Shown here piece by piece: positions 11,362 to 22,438 of a stretch of 64,000 bases of DNA. The first letter of the stretch is position 1, and each line of letters begins with the position of its first letter. Made by a program: the position numbers and the translations under genes. The stretch comes from Rhodobacterales bacterium (GTDB taxonomy: Bacteria; Pseudomonadota; Alphaproteobacteria; Rhodobacterales; Rhodobacteraceae): the NCBI GenBank assembly GCA_002747325.1, contig PDOZ01000030.1, positions 1 to 64,000 of the forward strand, written 5' to 3'. The notes under the pieces were generated by a model that saw nothing but the letters and a program-made list of their open reading frames with translations, was not told the origin of the DNA and searched no databases.

Positions 11362-12152
11362 GTTCTGAAAATAAAAGCGGCGAAGGCAAGTGGGGCGACC
11401 TCGCGACCCGCTCGGTTTCCGGTGTCGTGTTGGCCTTTATCGGCCTCGCGGCGATCTATCAGGGCGGCTATGCCATTCTGGCGCTGGTCATGCTGGTCGT
11501 TGGGGTGATTGGTTGGGAAATCCTGCGCATGGTGGCGCCGGACAGCCCGAAGCTCTGGGCGCCGCTGGGGGTGTTGATGGCTTTGTCGATCTTTGGCGCG
11601 TCGATGACGCTCAACCCGATCTGGCAGGCGGTGACGTTGCTCGGTGCGCTGTTGATTACGATTGGCGCCATTGGCGAGAAGGCGGACCGGGTGCGGGCGC
11701 TGCTCTATATTGGCTGGGTGCTGGTTGCCGGGTTTGGCCTGATCCTGTTGCGGGTCGAGGGGATGATGGCGGTGCTGTGGCTGGTGGCGATTGTCGTCAC
11801 CTCGGACATGGCGGGCTATTTCGTCGGGCGTATCGTTGGCGGGCCGAAATTCTGGCCGGCGGTCAGCCCGAAAAAGACCTGGTCCGGTACGGTGGCCGGT
11901 TGGGTCGGCGCGGCGTTGGTCGGGTTTTTCTTCATCGACGCGGTGGGGCCGATGGCGCCGGTCTGGTCGATGCCGCTGGCCTTTGCCGGGCAGATGGGGG
12001 ACGCGGCGGAAAGCGCGCTGAAGCGGGCCAAGGGGGTGAAGGACGCTTCCGACCTGATCCCCGGTCATGGCGGCTTTTTCGACCGTTTCGACGCGCTGAT
12101 GGGCGCTTCGCTGGCGGTTGGGGCGATTTTGCTGCTGCAAGCGGCGCTCTGA
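11358..12152 (+). CDS. cdsA: Phosphatidate cytidylyltransferase CdsA
   Basis: CdsA makes CDP-diacylglycerol from phosphatidate and CTP for all membrane phospholipids. The 264-residue protein has about seven predicted membrane helices and the family signatures SPKKTWSGTVAGWVGA and KDASDLIPGHGGFFDRFDAL. The start overlaps the uppS stop and follows GGAGGGG. In relatives I know, dxr lies next; here the following gene is rseP, after only 73 bases. Confidence 0.96.
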   Translation: MSSENKSGEGKWGDLATRSVSGVVLAFIGLAAIYQGGYAILALVMLVVGVIGWEILRMVAPDSPKLWAPLGVLMALSIFGASMTLNPIWQAVTLLGALLITIGAIGEKADRVRALLYIGWVLVAGFGLILLRVEGMMAVLWLVAIVVTSDMAGYFVGRIVGGPKFWPAVSPKKTWSGTVAGWVGAALVGFFFIDAVGPMAPVWSMPLAFAGQMGDAAESALKRAKGVKDASDLIPGHGGFFDRFDALMGASLAVGAILLLQAAL

Positions 12153-12225
12153 CCCGACGCCGCTCTTGCATCGCGCGCCAGAAGGCGGCACATGCAGGGG
12201 AAACGTAATCGCAAGGGGATTTCCC

Positions 12226-13566
12226 GTGGACTTTGCATCGCTGTTGCCTTCCTTTGGCGGGTTTGCCTTCACTGTTCTGGCTTTTGTCGTCGCGCTGATG
12301 GTGATCGTTTTCGTGCATGAAATGGGGCATTACCTCGTCGGGCGCTGGTCCGGCATCAAGGCGGATGTGTTTTCCATTGGCATGGGGCCGCGGCTTTGGA
12401 GCCGGGTGGATAAGCACGGCACGCGCTGGCAGATCGCGGCGCTGCCCATCGGCGGTTATGTGCAGTTTCACGGCGATGCCAATGCGTCGAGCGCGGGGGC
12501 GGACGAGGCGGCGCTGGCGCAGATGGATGAACAGGAACGGCGCCGCACCATGCACGGCGCGCCGCTCTGGGCGCGGGCGGCGACGGTGGCGGCGGGGCCG
12601 GTGGCTAATTTCATCCTGTCGGTTGTGATTTACACGGCGATGGCGCTGGGGCAGGGCTACGCGACCGATCCGCTGACCGTTGACCGGCTGTATCCCATTG
12701 ACGGGCTGGAGGGCACGCTGGCGCCGGGGGATGAAATCCTCGCCATCGACGGGCGCCCGATCCCGGAACTGGCGGAGTTTGGTGCCTTTGTCGATACGCT
12801 GCCGGATGCCTCGCCGCTGGAGTGGCAGGTGCGCCGGGCGGGGGATGTGACCACGATTGTCGCGCCGCATCCCTATCCGGCCTTTGTCGGGGCGGTAACG
12901 CCGCAGCTACCGGCGGCGGAAGCCGGGTTGCAGGCGGGGGATCTGATTGAAGCGGTGGACGGCGCGCCGATCAACCGTTTCGAGCGTTTGCGCGAGATCG
13001 TTGGGGCGGGCGATGGGGCGACCCTGACGCTGACGGTCAACCGGGCGGGGGAGCGGTTTGAGCTGGCTCTGACGCCGAAGCGGGTGGACCTGCCGAACCC
13101 GGAGGGGGGCTTTGAGACCCGTTGGCTGATCGGCATTTCCGGCGGGCTGTTGTTTGAACCGATGCGCGAGAGCCCCGGCCTGTTCGAGGCGCTTTGGGGC
13201 GGGGTGACGCAGGTGAAATATCTGATTCAGGTTTCGCTGACCGGGTTCTACGAGATTGCCACGGGCGGGATTTCGACCTGCAACATTCGCGGGCCGATCG
13301 GCATTGCGGAGACCTCGGGCGCGGCGGCGGCGCAGGGGGGGATGTCGTTCATCCTGCTGATCGCGGTTCTGTCCACCGCCATCGGGCTGATCAACCTGTT
13401 TCCGATTCCGGTTCTGGACGGGGGGCATCTGGTGTTCCATGTCTGGGAGGCGCTGACCGGCAAGCCGCCATCGCCGCGCGCGCTGTCGATCCTGACGGCG
13501 ATTGGTCTGGCGCTGGTGGTGTCGTTGATGGTGTTTGGACTGAGCAACGATCTATTTTGCGGCTAG
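12226..13566 (+). CDS. rseP: Site-2 zinc metalloprotease RseP
   Basis: RseP cleaves membrane-embedded anti-sigma factors and leftover signal peptides. The 446-residue product has the zinc motif HEMGH at residues 31-35 in the first membrane helix, two PDZ-like domains in the periplasmic part (around EGTLAPGDEILAIDGRPI and AEAGLQAGDLIEAVDGAPI) and the C-terminal NLFPIPVLDGGHLVF with Asp398 as the third ligand. The GTG start at 12226 follows AAGGGGAT. bamA, which normally follows rseP in this group, is absent: a repeat element and a small gene come next. Confidence 0.95.
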   Translation: MDFASLLPSFGGFAFTVLAFVVALMVIVFVHEMGHYLVGRWSGIKADVFSIGMGPRLWSRVDKHGTRWQIAALPIGGYVQFHGDANASSAGADEAALAQMDEQERRRTMHGAPLWARAATVAAGPVANFILSVVIYTAMALGQGYATDPLTVDRLYPIDGLEGTLAPGDEILAIDGRPIPELAEFGAFVDTLPDASPLEWQVRRAGDVTTIVAPHPYPAFVGAVTPQLPAAEAGLQAGDLIEAVDGAPINRFERLREIVGAGDGATLTLTVNRAGERFELALTPKRVDLPNPEGGFETRWLIGISGGLLFEPMRESPGLFEALWGGVTQVKYLIQVSLTGFYEIATGGISTCNIRGPIGIAETSGAAAAQGGMSFILLIAVLSTAIGLINLFPIPVLDGGHLVFHVWEALTGKPPSPRALSILTAIGLALVVSLMVFGLSNDLFCG

Positions 13567-13570
13567 GGCG

Positions 13571-13628
13571 GGGCTGAGGGGCCAGCCCCTCAGACTCCCC
13601 GGAGTATTTTTGCTAAGAAGAAGGGGGG
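13571..13628. repeat. Dispersed intergenic hairpin element, copy 1
   Basis: After rseP lies a perfect hairpin (CTGAGGGGC / GCCCCTCAG), then ACTCCCCGGAGTATTTTTGC and TAAGAAGAAGG. A copy with the same order of parts is at 28893-28955 in reverse orientation. The first parts look terminator-like and could end the rseP transcript. I believe such elements are frequent between genes in Rhodobacteraceae. Confidence 0.6.
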
Positions 13629-13727
13629 GCGCAGGTTGGAGGCGGGGCGTTTGCCTTGATTTTGTCACATTTCGGGTCTCAATCCGTCGCATTTTGCGGG
13701 CAGGGTTGGGGAAAGAAGGAGTGGGAC

Positions 13728-13871
13728 ATGCAAACATTCGAGCAGGGCGTTCATGGGTTCAGGGTATTGATGTCGCTTTATGCGGATCGGTTTTTGTTTG
13801 CTGCGGGCCTGCTGGCGGCGCTTTGGGTGGCGCAGTTCATACCTTTTGTCATGCTTTGGTTGGGGCTCTGA
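13728..13871 (+). CDS. Small single-pass membrane protein, 47 residues
   Basis: A 47-residue frame starts at an ATG with a strong ribosome site (AGAAGGAG, 9 bases upstream) and encodes MQTFEQGVHGFRVLMSLYADR followed by one hydrophobic helix (FLFAAGLLAALWVAQFIPFVML). No family is recognised. The good translation start and clean membrane segment support a real gene. It stands alone between rseP and fumC. Confidence 0.6.
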   Translation: MQTFEQGVHGFRVLMSLYADRFLFAAGLLAALWVAQFIPFVMLWLGL

Positions 13872-13985
13872 CGGGGGAGGCGCTCGGCGCGGTTGGGGAG
13901 TGTTTGCGCTCACCGGATTGCAACGCCGCGCGGGTTTGGCTAACACCTAGGGCAACTGTTTCAGAGCCTTATGGGAGAGCCGAAC

Positions 13986-15380
<1,395 letters not shown>

Positions 15381-15381
15381 A

Positions 15382-15576
15382 ATGAGCGCGAAACCCGTCA
15401 ACCTGAACCGGTTTCGCAAACAAAAAGCGCGGGCAGAGAAATCCGCCCGCGCCTCAGAAAACGCGGTCAAATTTGGCCGCAGCAAGGCGCAGAAACAGGC
15501 TGAGAAGGCGGAGAAGGCGCGGCGTGCGCGGGGGCTGGACGGGCACCGCCTTGAGCGCGGGGATGATATTGCATGA
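15382..15576 (+). CDS. DUF4169 family protein
   Basis: A 64-residue, very basic protein: MSAKPVNLNRFRKQKARAEK, then NAVKFGRSKAQK, ending in LDGHRLE. This is the full DUF4169 pattern, a small family common next to fumC in Rhodobacteraceae. Its role is not known; the basic helical character could suit nucleic acid or protein binding. The stop overlaps the next ATG by four bases. Confidence 0.85.
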   Translation: MSAKPVNLNRFRKQKARAEKSARASENAVKFGRSKAQKQAEKAEKARRARGLDGHRLERGDDIA

Positions 15577-15998
15577 GCGTTCCCCGATTTATCGTTGCGA
15601 TCTTTTTATCCATTGCGCTTGGGGGCTTGCTTACTGTCGTGGCACCTAACCTGCAGGTGCTGGATTGCTTTGACCCGGAAACTCGCAAGACCCTTCGGTT
15701 TGTCGGGTTTCCTTTTACCTATCGTCCGGGAATAGAGATACACCTCGCCTATCTTGGCATCAAGAATACCCTGTTTTGGCCCCCTTTCCTGTTGAATGCG
15801 GTGATTTTGGGGGCGGCGCTTTTTCTTTTCGTCGCTTGGGGGCTGCGTGTTTTGTCACGGTCCGGCTGGGTTACGTCGCTGCTGGCGGTGGGGACGTGTG
15901 GAGCGTTGCTGGCCAGTGCCTATCCGATCATTGCGGCCTATGATAACGGTGAGCTTTATCCGTTTTTTCTTCCTTTTTTGTGGTTATGGAGGGGGTGA
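15573..15998 (+). CDS. Four-helix membrane protein of unknown function
   Basis: The 141-residue product has hydrophobic segments near residues 6-26, 66-90, 97-116 and 128-140. A soluble loop at residues 29-60 holds a Cys and many charged residues. No family is recognised. It overlaps the DUF4169 gene (ATGA), so the pair forms one unit behind fumC. The 279 bases that follow hold no gene that I can support. Confidence 0.6.
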   Translation: MSVPRFIVAIFLSIALGGLLTVVAPNLQVLDCFDPETRKTLRFVGFPFTYRPGIEIHLAYLGIKNTLFWPPFLLNAVILGAALFLFVAWGLRVLSRSGWVTSLLAVGTCGALLASAYPIIAAYDNGELYPFFLPFLWLWRG

Positions 15999-16277
15999 GC
16001 TGCGAAACAAGCTGGGGGTTTGGCCTGACCGATATTTCCATTGTTCCGGAGCAGGGATTTCGGCAGGAGGGGCGTTGAGCGGGGTGTTGGGTCCCTTGAG
16101 CGGCGCCAAACCGGAGTGTTTGCCTTGCCCCCGTGCATGGGACGCGGTTTAAAGCGTTATGCGAAGAACGTGAATTCCTTGATGCTGCCTGAAAACGAAG
16201 ATTTTAAGCGCGTTAAGGGATGCTTTGTGTATCAAGTATTTCGTCAAACGCTATAGTGGGGCAAAATTGGGGGAAAC

Positions 16278-17462
16278 ATGCGCAAAAATCATTTGAAGGG
16301 TCGGGAAGTTACTGTTTTGGGTGGCGGGATTGGCGGTTTTGCGGCGGCGACGGCCTTGGCGCGGCGCGGGGCGCATGTGCGGCTTTTGGAGCAGGCGCCG
16401 GCGATTTCGGAGGTTGGGGCCGGGTTGCAGATCGGGCCGAACGGGGTTCGGGTTCTCGATGCGCTGGGGCTGGCGGAGGCGGCGCGGGAGCGCTCGGTTT
16501 CGGCGCGCGGGGTTCGGCTGATTGACGGGCCATCGGGACGCGCGGTGTTGTATCTCGACATGGCGCGGCACCGCCCGCAGGACCCGTATCTGTTTTTCCA
16601 CCGGGCGGATTTGTTGGACATGCTGGTCGAGGGGGCGGTGGCGTCCGGTGTGACCTATGAGACCGGGGTTCGGGTGACGCAGGTTGCGGTGCGCGAGGAC
16701 GGGGCGGAGTTGACCATCGACCATGCGACCAAGCGCGAGGTGCCGTTTCTGGTTGCGGCGGACGGGTTGCATTCGGTGGTCCGGCCGGAGATTTGCGGGC
16801 GCCGGGAGCCGTTTTTCACCGGGCAGGTGGCGTGGCGGGCCTTGTTGCCCGGCGATGGGCGCGCGCCGCCGGAAGCGCAGGTGCGCATGGGGCCGGGGCG
16901 GCATCTGGTGACCTATCCGCTGCGCGGCGGCGAGGTGCTGAACCTTGTTGCGGTGGAGGAGCGGGCGCAATGGGCCGAGGAGGGCTGGTTCAACGCCGAT
17001 GACCCGGACAATCTGCGCCGGGCCTTTGCGGGTTTTGCTCCGGATACGGCGCGGCTTCTGGAGCAGGTCGAGGAGGTGCATATCTGGGGCTTGTTCCGGC
17101 ACGAGGTTGCGGAACAATGGCACCGGGGCGCGGGCGTGTTGCTCGGCGATGCGGCGCATCCGACGTTGCCCTTCATGGCGCAGGGCGCGGTGATGGCGCT
17201 GGAGGATGCCTGGGTGCTGGCGGATTGCCTGTCGAAGCAGGGGATGGTGGACGGTCCGGCGTTGTATCAGGCGCGGCGCCGCCACCGGGTCGCGCGCATT
17301 GTCGACGCCGCCAGCAAGAACGCGCGCAATTACCACTACGCCAACCCGGTCGCCCGTTTCTTAGGCCATAACGCGCTGCGGGTCGCCGGGCGGCTGGCGC
17401 CGAGGGCGATGCTGGGGCGGTTCGACTGGATCTACGGGCATAACGTGACGCTGGGCGGGTAG
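16278..17462 (+). CDS. FAD-dependent monooxygenase, salicylate-hydroxylase type
   Basis: The 394-residue protein is a group A flavin monooxygenase: GGGIGGFAAATALARRG dinucleotide fold at residues 12-28, AGLQIGPNGVRVLDALGL, the mid motif VAADGLHSVVRPEI (DG motif) and GVLLGDAAHPTLPFMAQGAVMALEDAWVLADCL (GD motif). Such enzymes hydroxylate aromatic acids with NAD(P)H and oxygen; 6-hydroxynicotinate and salicylate hydroxylases are close types. The substrate cannot be told from sequence, since there is no catabolic neighbour. The start follows TTGGGGGAAAC. Confidence 0.88.
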   Translation: MRKNHLKGREVTVLGGGIGGFAAATALARRGAHVRLLEQAPAISEVGAGLQIGPNGVRVLDALGLAEAARERSVSARGVRLIDGPSGRAVLYLDMARHRPQDPYLFFHRADLLDMLVEGAVASGVTYETGVRVTQVAVREDGAELTIDHATKREVPFLVAADGLHSVVRPEICGRREPFFTGQVAWRALLPGDGRAPPEAQVRMGPGRHLVTYPLRGGEVLNLVAVEERAQWAEEGWFNADDPDNLRRAFAGFAPDTARLLEQVEEVHIWGLFRHEVAEQWHRGAGVLLGDAAHPTLPFMAQGAVMALEDAWVLADCLSKQGMVDGPALYQARRRHRVARIVDAASKNARNYHYANPVARFLGHNALRVAGRLAPRAMLGRFDWIYGHNVTLGG

Positions 17463-17478
17463 AGCGGCGTGCCTCAGG

Positions 17479-19470
17479 CTATGGGCAAAGTCTTTTTGTT
17501 CTCCCCACTACCTTATTGAACTCCTCAAAGAAGTCTTCTTTTGTCCGGAAGCGGTCGAAGCTTTCCTTGTTTATCAGGGGCCACAGGGTTTCGGCGGTAT
17601 ATCCCGCCTTGATCAACACATAGGCGGCCTTGTTGCGAAAGAACGTGTCGTACCAAGTCCACTTGGAGCGGTAGAGGATATCGAGCAGCGCGAGGCGATC
17701 CTCTGCGTTCAACGGCGGCAAGCAATACAAGCCCTCCATGCCCGTGTCGTAGACGCTCCTTTTTTTGTCGCGGATTGCGTCCTCGACCATCTTCATCAGC
17801 GGCGCAACCCCATCGGGGCCAAAGATGTAAAGGTTCTGCAGGAAGGACGCCTCGACTTCGTAGGCATAAGATAACGGGTTTTCCGCCGCGCGCAGCATCT
17901 TGTCATAATGGGGAAGCATGGCCTCGGGGGGCAGTTTGGACAGCATCCGGCGGGCGGTATTGGCGCTATTGCGGCGGAGCCCATCCTGTTCGTCCCAAGG
18001 TTCCAGATCCCCCAGACGTGTCAGAAGAATGCCGGCCAGTTCCGTGTCGCTCATGCGGGACGTCTGGCGCAGATAAAACGTGAAATTGGATGCCCGGGGC
18101 GGAAGCGGCAGGCGCGTATTGGTCAGCAAGGTCAGACCAATGGCGATATCGCGGTCATCCGGGTTTGGCCGGGTTGGTGAGGTGCTGCCCCGTTTGGAGA
18201 AATCCAGTGTTTCCCAATAGGTCGAGAAGGCATAGCGCGCCGTTTGGGAGGGGATGATGCCGGACCGAATGGGCGTTTCGATCATCTCCTGTATGATGCT
18301 GCGGTAGAATTGCCGGGAGTCGTTGAGCAAAGCGCTATCCACGCGTGCGCGGGACCGGAAGATGCCGTAGGGCGCGGAAAAGTCCAGACCGAGCGTCTGG
18401 ATCAGGAAATCCGGCCATTTCACCCCGCCGGAATACTCTGTTCGGTTGAAATATTTTTCGCGCCAAAACCAGCCTATATCGACGTTAAGCTCGCTGCCGA
18501 AAATCGGACCTGAAATCAGGGGCACCGGGAGCAAATCATATTCTCCGCTGGTTCGGCGGAAAATCTCGGTAAATTCGCCGGTTTCCGGGTCACGCTGGTA
18601 CACGCTATTGCGCCCGGCGCTAACGGTATTGGTGCTAAAGCGAAACCCCAGATCCACGGTGGACTCTTTAGTGCGCACAGAACGGAATGAGATGATGATG
18701 TCTGCTTCACCGAGTTGGGTGTTGGTTTTGACAAGACAATTGCCCAGCAACGTATTCAGGGAATACCATTGCGCCAGCGTGACCGGCTCGGTTTTCCCTT
18801 GTGCGGGTTGAAAGAGTTGCCAGTACTTTTGTCCTCGCCGGATAGTGTCCGTCGGGGCATCACAGGTTCCGAGGCGTTTGAATTGATAGGCGGTAACCTG
18901 AGCTTGTGGGTCCGGCGCGGTCCGATCAGCATCCCATTGAAACACCAGAAATTTCTCTGCCGCGCCGGACAGCAAGGCATTCATGCAAAAGGTATTACAT
19001 TCGGTGTTTCTGTCGGTGTATCCGATCACTTGGGTGTTCAGGGGCAGTGTAATGGTGTTGGTGTCCCCGGCCTGTAGCGCTGCGACTTCTGCTCGAATGC
19101 GTTGGTTGAACGCCAGGGGGGTGAAGTGGAACAGCATATAGGTGGTTAAGGCCGAGAAGGTGAACAAAACCTGTTTTGAGGTTAGGATGGGCGTCGGACT
19201 GTGTTGTGGCAACAGAAGGTTAACTATGAACCGAAAGGCGTAGCCGATGATGAGCAGGGTTAACAGAGCCAGAAAGAGGCCCGGCATTGCCCAATAGACA
19301 AAGGCCAAGGGGGCTCCGATGACCGAAATTAAGAGGATTATCCCGAGTTCGGGTGCAACCGCCGCCATGAACGCAACAAAGCCGAAAATTTTCAACATGA
19401 TAACAGCGGTGCGTGAGAGCATTCGGCGGGCCTTTCTCAAAACGGGGCACTCTGCTGGCGCGGCGACCAT
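17479..19470 (-). CDS. Large membrane-anchored protein of unknown function
   Basis: The 663-residue product has hydrophobic segments near residues 24-55, 59-90 and 103-120 and a long soluble part of about 540 residues. A Cys pair (NTECNTFCMNALL) lies at the start of that part. The C-terminal 200 residues are helical and repeat-like (RLGDLEPWDEQDGLRRN, then helices through NPLSYAYEVEASFLQNLYIFGPDG), as in HEAT-type folds. I recognise no family. A shorter protein at 36174-37088 has a similar layout. The start could also be the ATG at 19422, which has AAAGG upstream. Confidence 0.6.
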   Translation of the reverse strand: MVAAPAECPVLRKARRMLSRTAVIMLKIFGFVAFMAAVAPELGIILLISVIGAPLAFVYWAMPGLFLALLTLLIIGYAFRFIVNLLLPQHSPTPILTSKQVLFTFSALTTYMLFHFTPLAFNQRIRAEVAALQAGDTNTITLPLNTQVIGYTDRNTECNTFCMNALLSGAAEKFLVFQWDADRTAPDPQAQVTAYQFKRLGTCDAPTDTIRRGQKYWQLFQPAQGKTEPVTLAQWYSLNTLLGNCLVKTNTQLGEADIIISFRSVRTKESTVDLGFRFSTNTVSAGRNSVYQRDPETGEFTEIFRRTSGEYDLLPVPLISGPIFGSELNVDIGWFWREKYFNRTEYSGGVKWPDFLIQTLGLDFSAPYGIFRSRARVDSALLNDSRQFYRSIIQEMIETPIRSGIIPSQTARYAFSTYWETLDFSKRGSTSPTRPNPDDRDIAIGLTLLTNTRLPLPPRASNFTFYLRQTSRMSDTELAGILLTRLGDLEPWDEQDGLRRNSANTARRMLSKLPPEAMLPHYDKMLRAAENPLSYAYEVEASFLQNLYIFGPDGVAPLMKMVEDAIRDKKRSVYDTGMEGLYCLPPLNAEDRLALLDILYRSKWTWYDTFFRNKAAYVLIKAGYTAETLWPLINKESFDRFRTKEDFFEEFNKVVGRTKRLCP

Positions 19471-19523
19471 AGGTTCCCCGTCCTTAGCATGTCCGGCGGG
19501 GCGGGCTTAGAGCAAAAGCGTGA

Positions 19524-21131
<1,608 letters not shown>

Positions 21132-21161
21132 AATGAAGCACTTACGTGGCGAAGTTAAAGC

Positions 21162-22307
21162 ATGACTCCCGGCGCGCGCATCGCGGCGGCGATCGAGGTG
21201 CTGGACCGCTGGCGCTCTGGCGAGGCGGTGGAAAAGGCGCTGACCGGCTGGGCGCGGGGGCACCGTTTTGCAGGCTCCAAGGACCGCGCCGCCATCCGCG
21301 ATCACGTCTTCGACGCCCTGCGCTGCGCCCGCTCTTATGCGTGGCTTGGTGGGGCGGAGGATGGGCGCGGCCTGATGCTGGGCGCTCTGCGCGCGGCGGG
21401 GCGCGATCCGGCGGAGCTGTTTACCGGCGAAGGCTATGCGCCGCCGCCGTTAACCGCTTCCGAGCGGGTCGCACGGTCGCTTACGGATGCGCCGGAAGCG
21501 GTGCGCTGCGACTTGCCGGACTGGCTGCTGCACGATTTCCCGGACTTCTCCGGCGCGCAGCAATTACGCCACCGCGCGCCGGTTTTTCTGCGGGTCAACA
21601 GCGCCAGAACCTCGCCCGGATCGGCGGCAAAATCCTTGTTAGAACAAGGGGTTGCAACGGAACCTGTGCCGGGCATTTCCACTGCCCTGCGGGTCACCGA
21701 AAACCCCCGCCGCATCGCGCAAAGCCGCGCTTATCAGGACGGTTTGGTCGAGTTGCAGGACGCCTCGAGTCAGGCGGTTTGCGCCGCGCTGCCGATCGAG
21801 AAGGGCGCGCGTGTGCTGGATTATTGCGCGGGCGGCGGCGGCAAGGCGCTGGCACTGGCAGCGCGCGGCGCGCGGGTGCGGGCGCATGACGCCAACCCTG
21901 AGCGGATGCGTGATTTGCCGGAGCGCGCGCGCCGTGCCGGGGTGCAGATCCCGCGCTGGCACAAGGGCGATGGCGGCGGGTTTGACCTGATCCTGGCTGA
22001 CGCCCCCTGTTCCGGCTCCGGCACCTGGGCGCGCAGCCCGGAGGCCAAGTGGCGGCTGACCCGCGAACGCCTGGCGCAACTTACGGAAATACAAGACAAA
22101 ATCCTCGATGAGATTGCCCAATTGGCCGGGCGCGATACCGCGCTGGCTTATGTCACCTGTTCCGTGCTGGAGGTCGAAAACCGCGCCCGGATCGACGCTT
22201 TTCTCACCCGCCATCCCGGTTGGCATTTGGCGGCGGAACAACGTCTGACGCCTTCGGATCGTGGCGACGGATTTTACTATGCTCTGCTGACGCGCGGGCG
22301 GGATTGA
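21162..22307 (+). CDS. RsmB/NOP-type RNA (cytosine-5) methyltransferase
   Basis: The 381-residue protein has an N-terminal NusB-like part, the RNA-binding segment PVFLRVNSARTSP, a SAM-binding fold (VLDYCAGGGGKALALAARG) and the two motifs with catalytic Cys: ADAPCSGSGTWARSPEAKW and LAYVTCSVLEVEN. These enzymes make m5C in rRNA or tRNA. It is shorter than RsmB of enterobacteria (about 430 residues), so I do not assign the symbol. It follows guaB by 30 bases. An ACAAC/GTTGT hairpin with a T-rich tail follows its stop. Confidence 0.85.
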   Translation: MTPGARIAAAIEVLDRWRSGEAVEKALTGWARGHRFAGSKDRAAIRDHVFDALRCARSYAWLGGAEDGRGLMLGALRAAGRDPAELFTGEGYAPPPLTASERVARSLTDAPEAVRCDLPDWLLHDFPDFSGAQQLRHRAPVFLRVNSARTSPGSAAKSLLEQGVATEPVPGISTALRVTENPRRIAQSRAYQDGLVELQDASSQAVCAALPIEKGARVLDYCAGGGGKALALAARGARVRAHDANPERMRDLPERARRAGVQIPRWHKGDGGGFDLILADAPCSGSGTWARSPEAKWRLTRERLAQLTEIQDKILDEIAQLAGRDTALAYVTCSVLEVENRARIDAFLTRHPGWHLAAEQRLTPSDRGDGFYYALLTRGRD

Positions 22308-22378
22308 ACAACTTTTAGTTGTATTTTTCTCGAATTTCGCAGATTTCTGGCAAAATCGGTCGAAAAAATGGGTGCGTG

Positions 22379-22393
22379 TTAACCTTGAATTAA
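22379..22393. promoter_or_regulatory. CtrA-binding box upstream of cckA
   Basis: TTAA at 22379-22382 and TTAA at 22390-22393 are separated by CCTTGAA, a perfect TTAA-N7-TTAA site followed by C. It lies about 46 bases before the cckA start, suitable for direct feedback by CtrA on its own kinase. Confidence 0.75.
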
Positions 22394-22438
22394 CTTTTTC
22401 CGGCCAAACAGGAACAAACCGTGTCCGGGAGAATCCTA

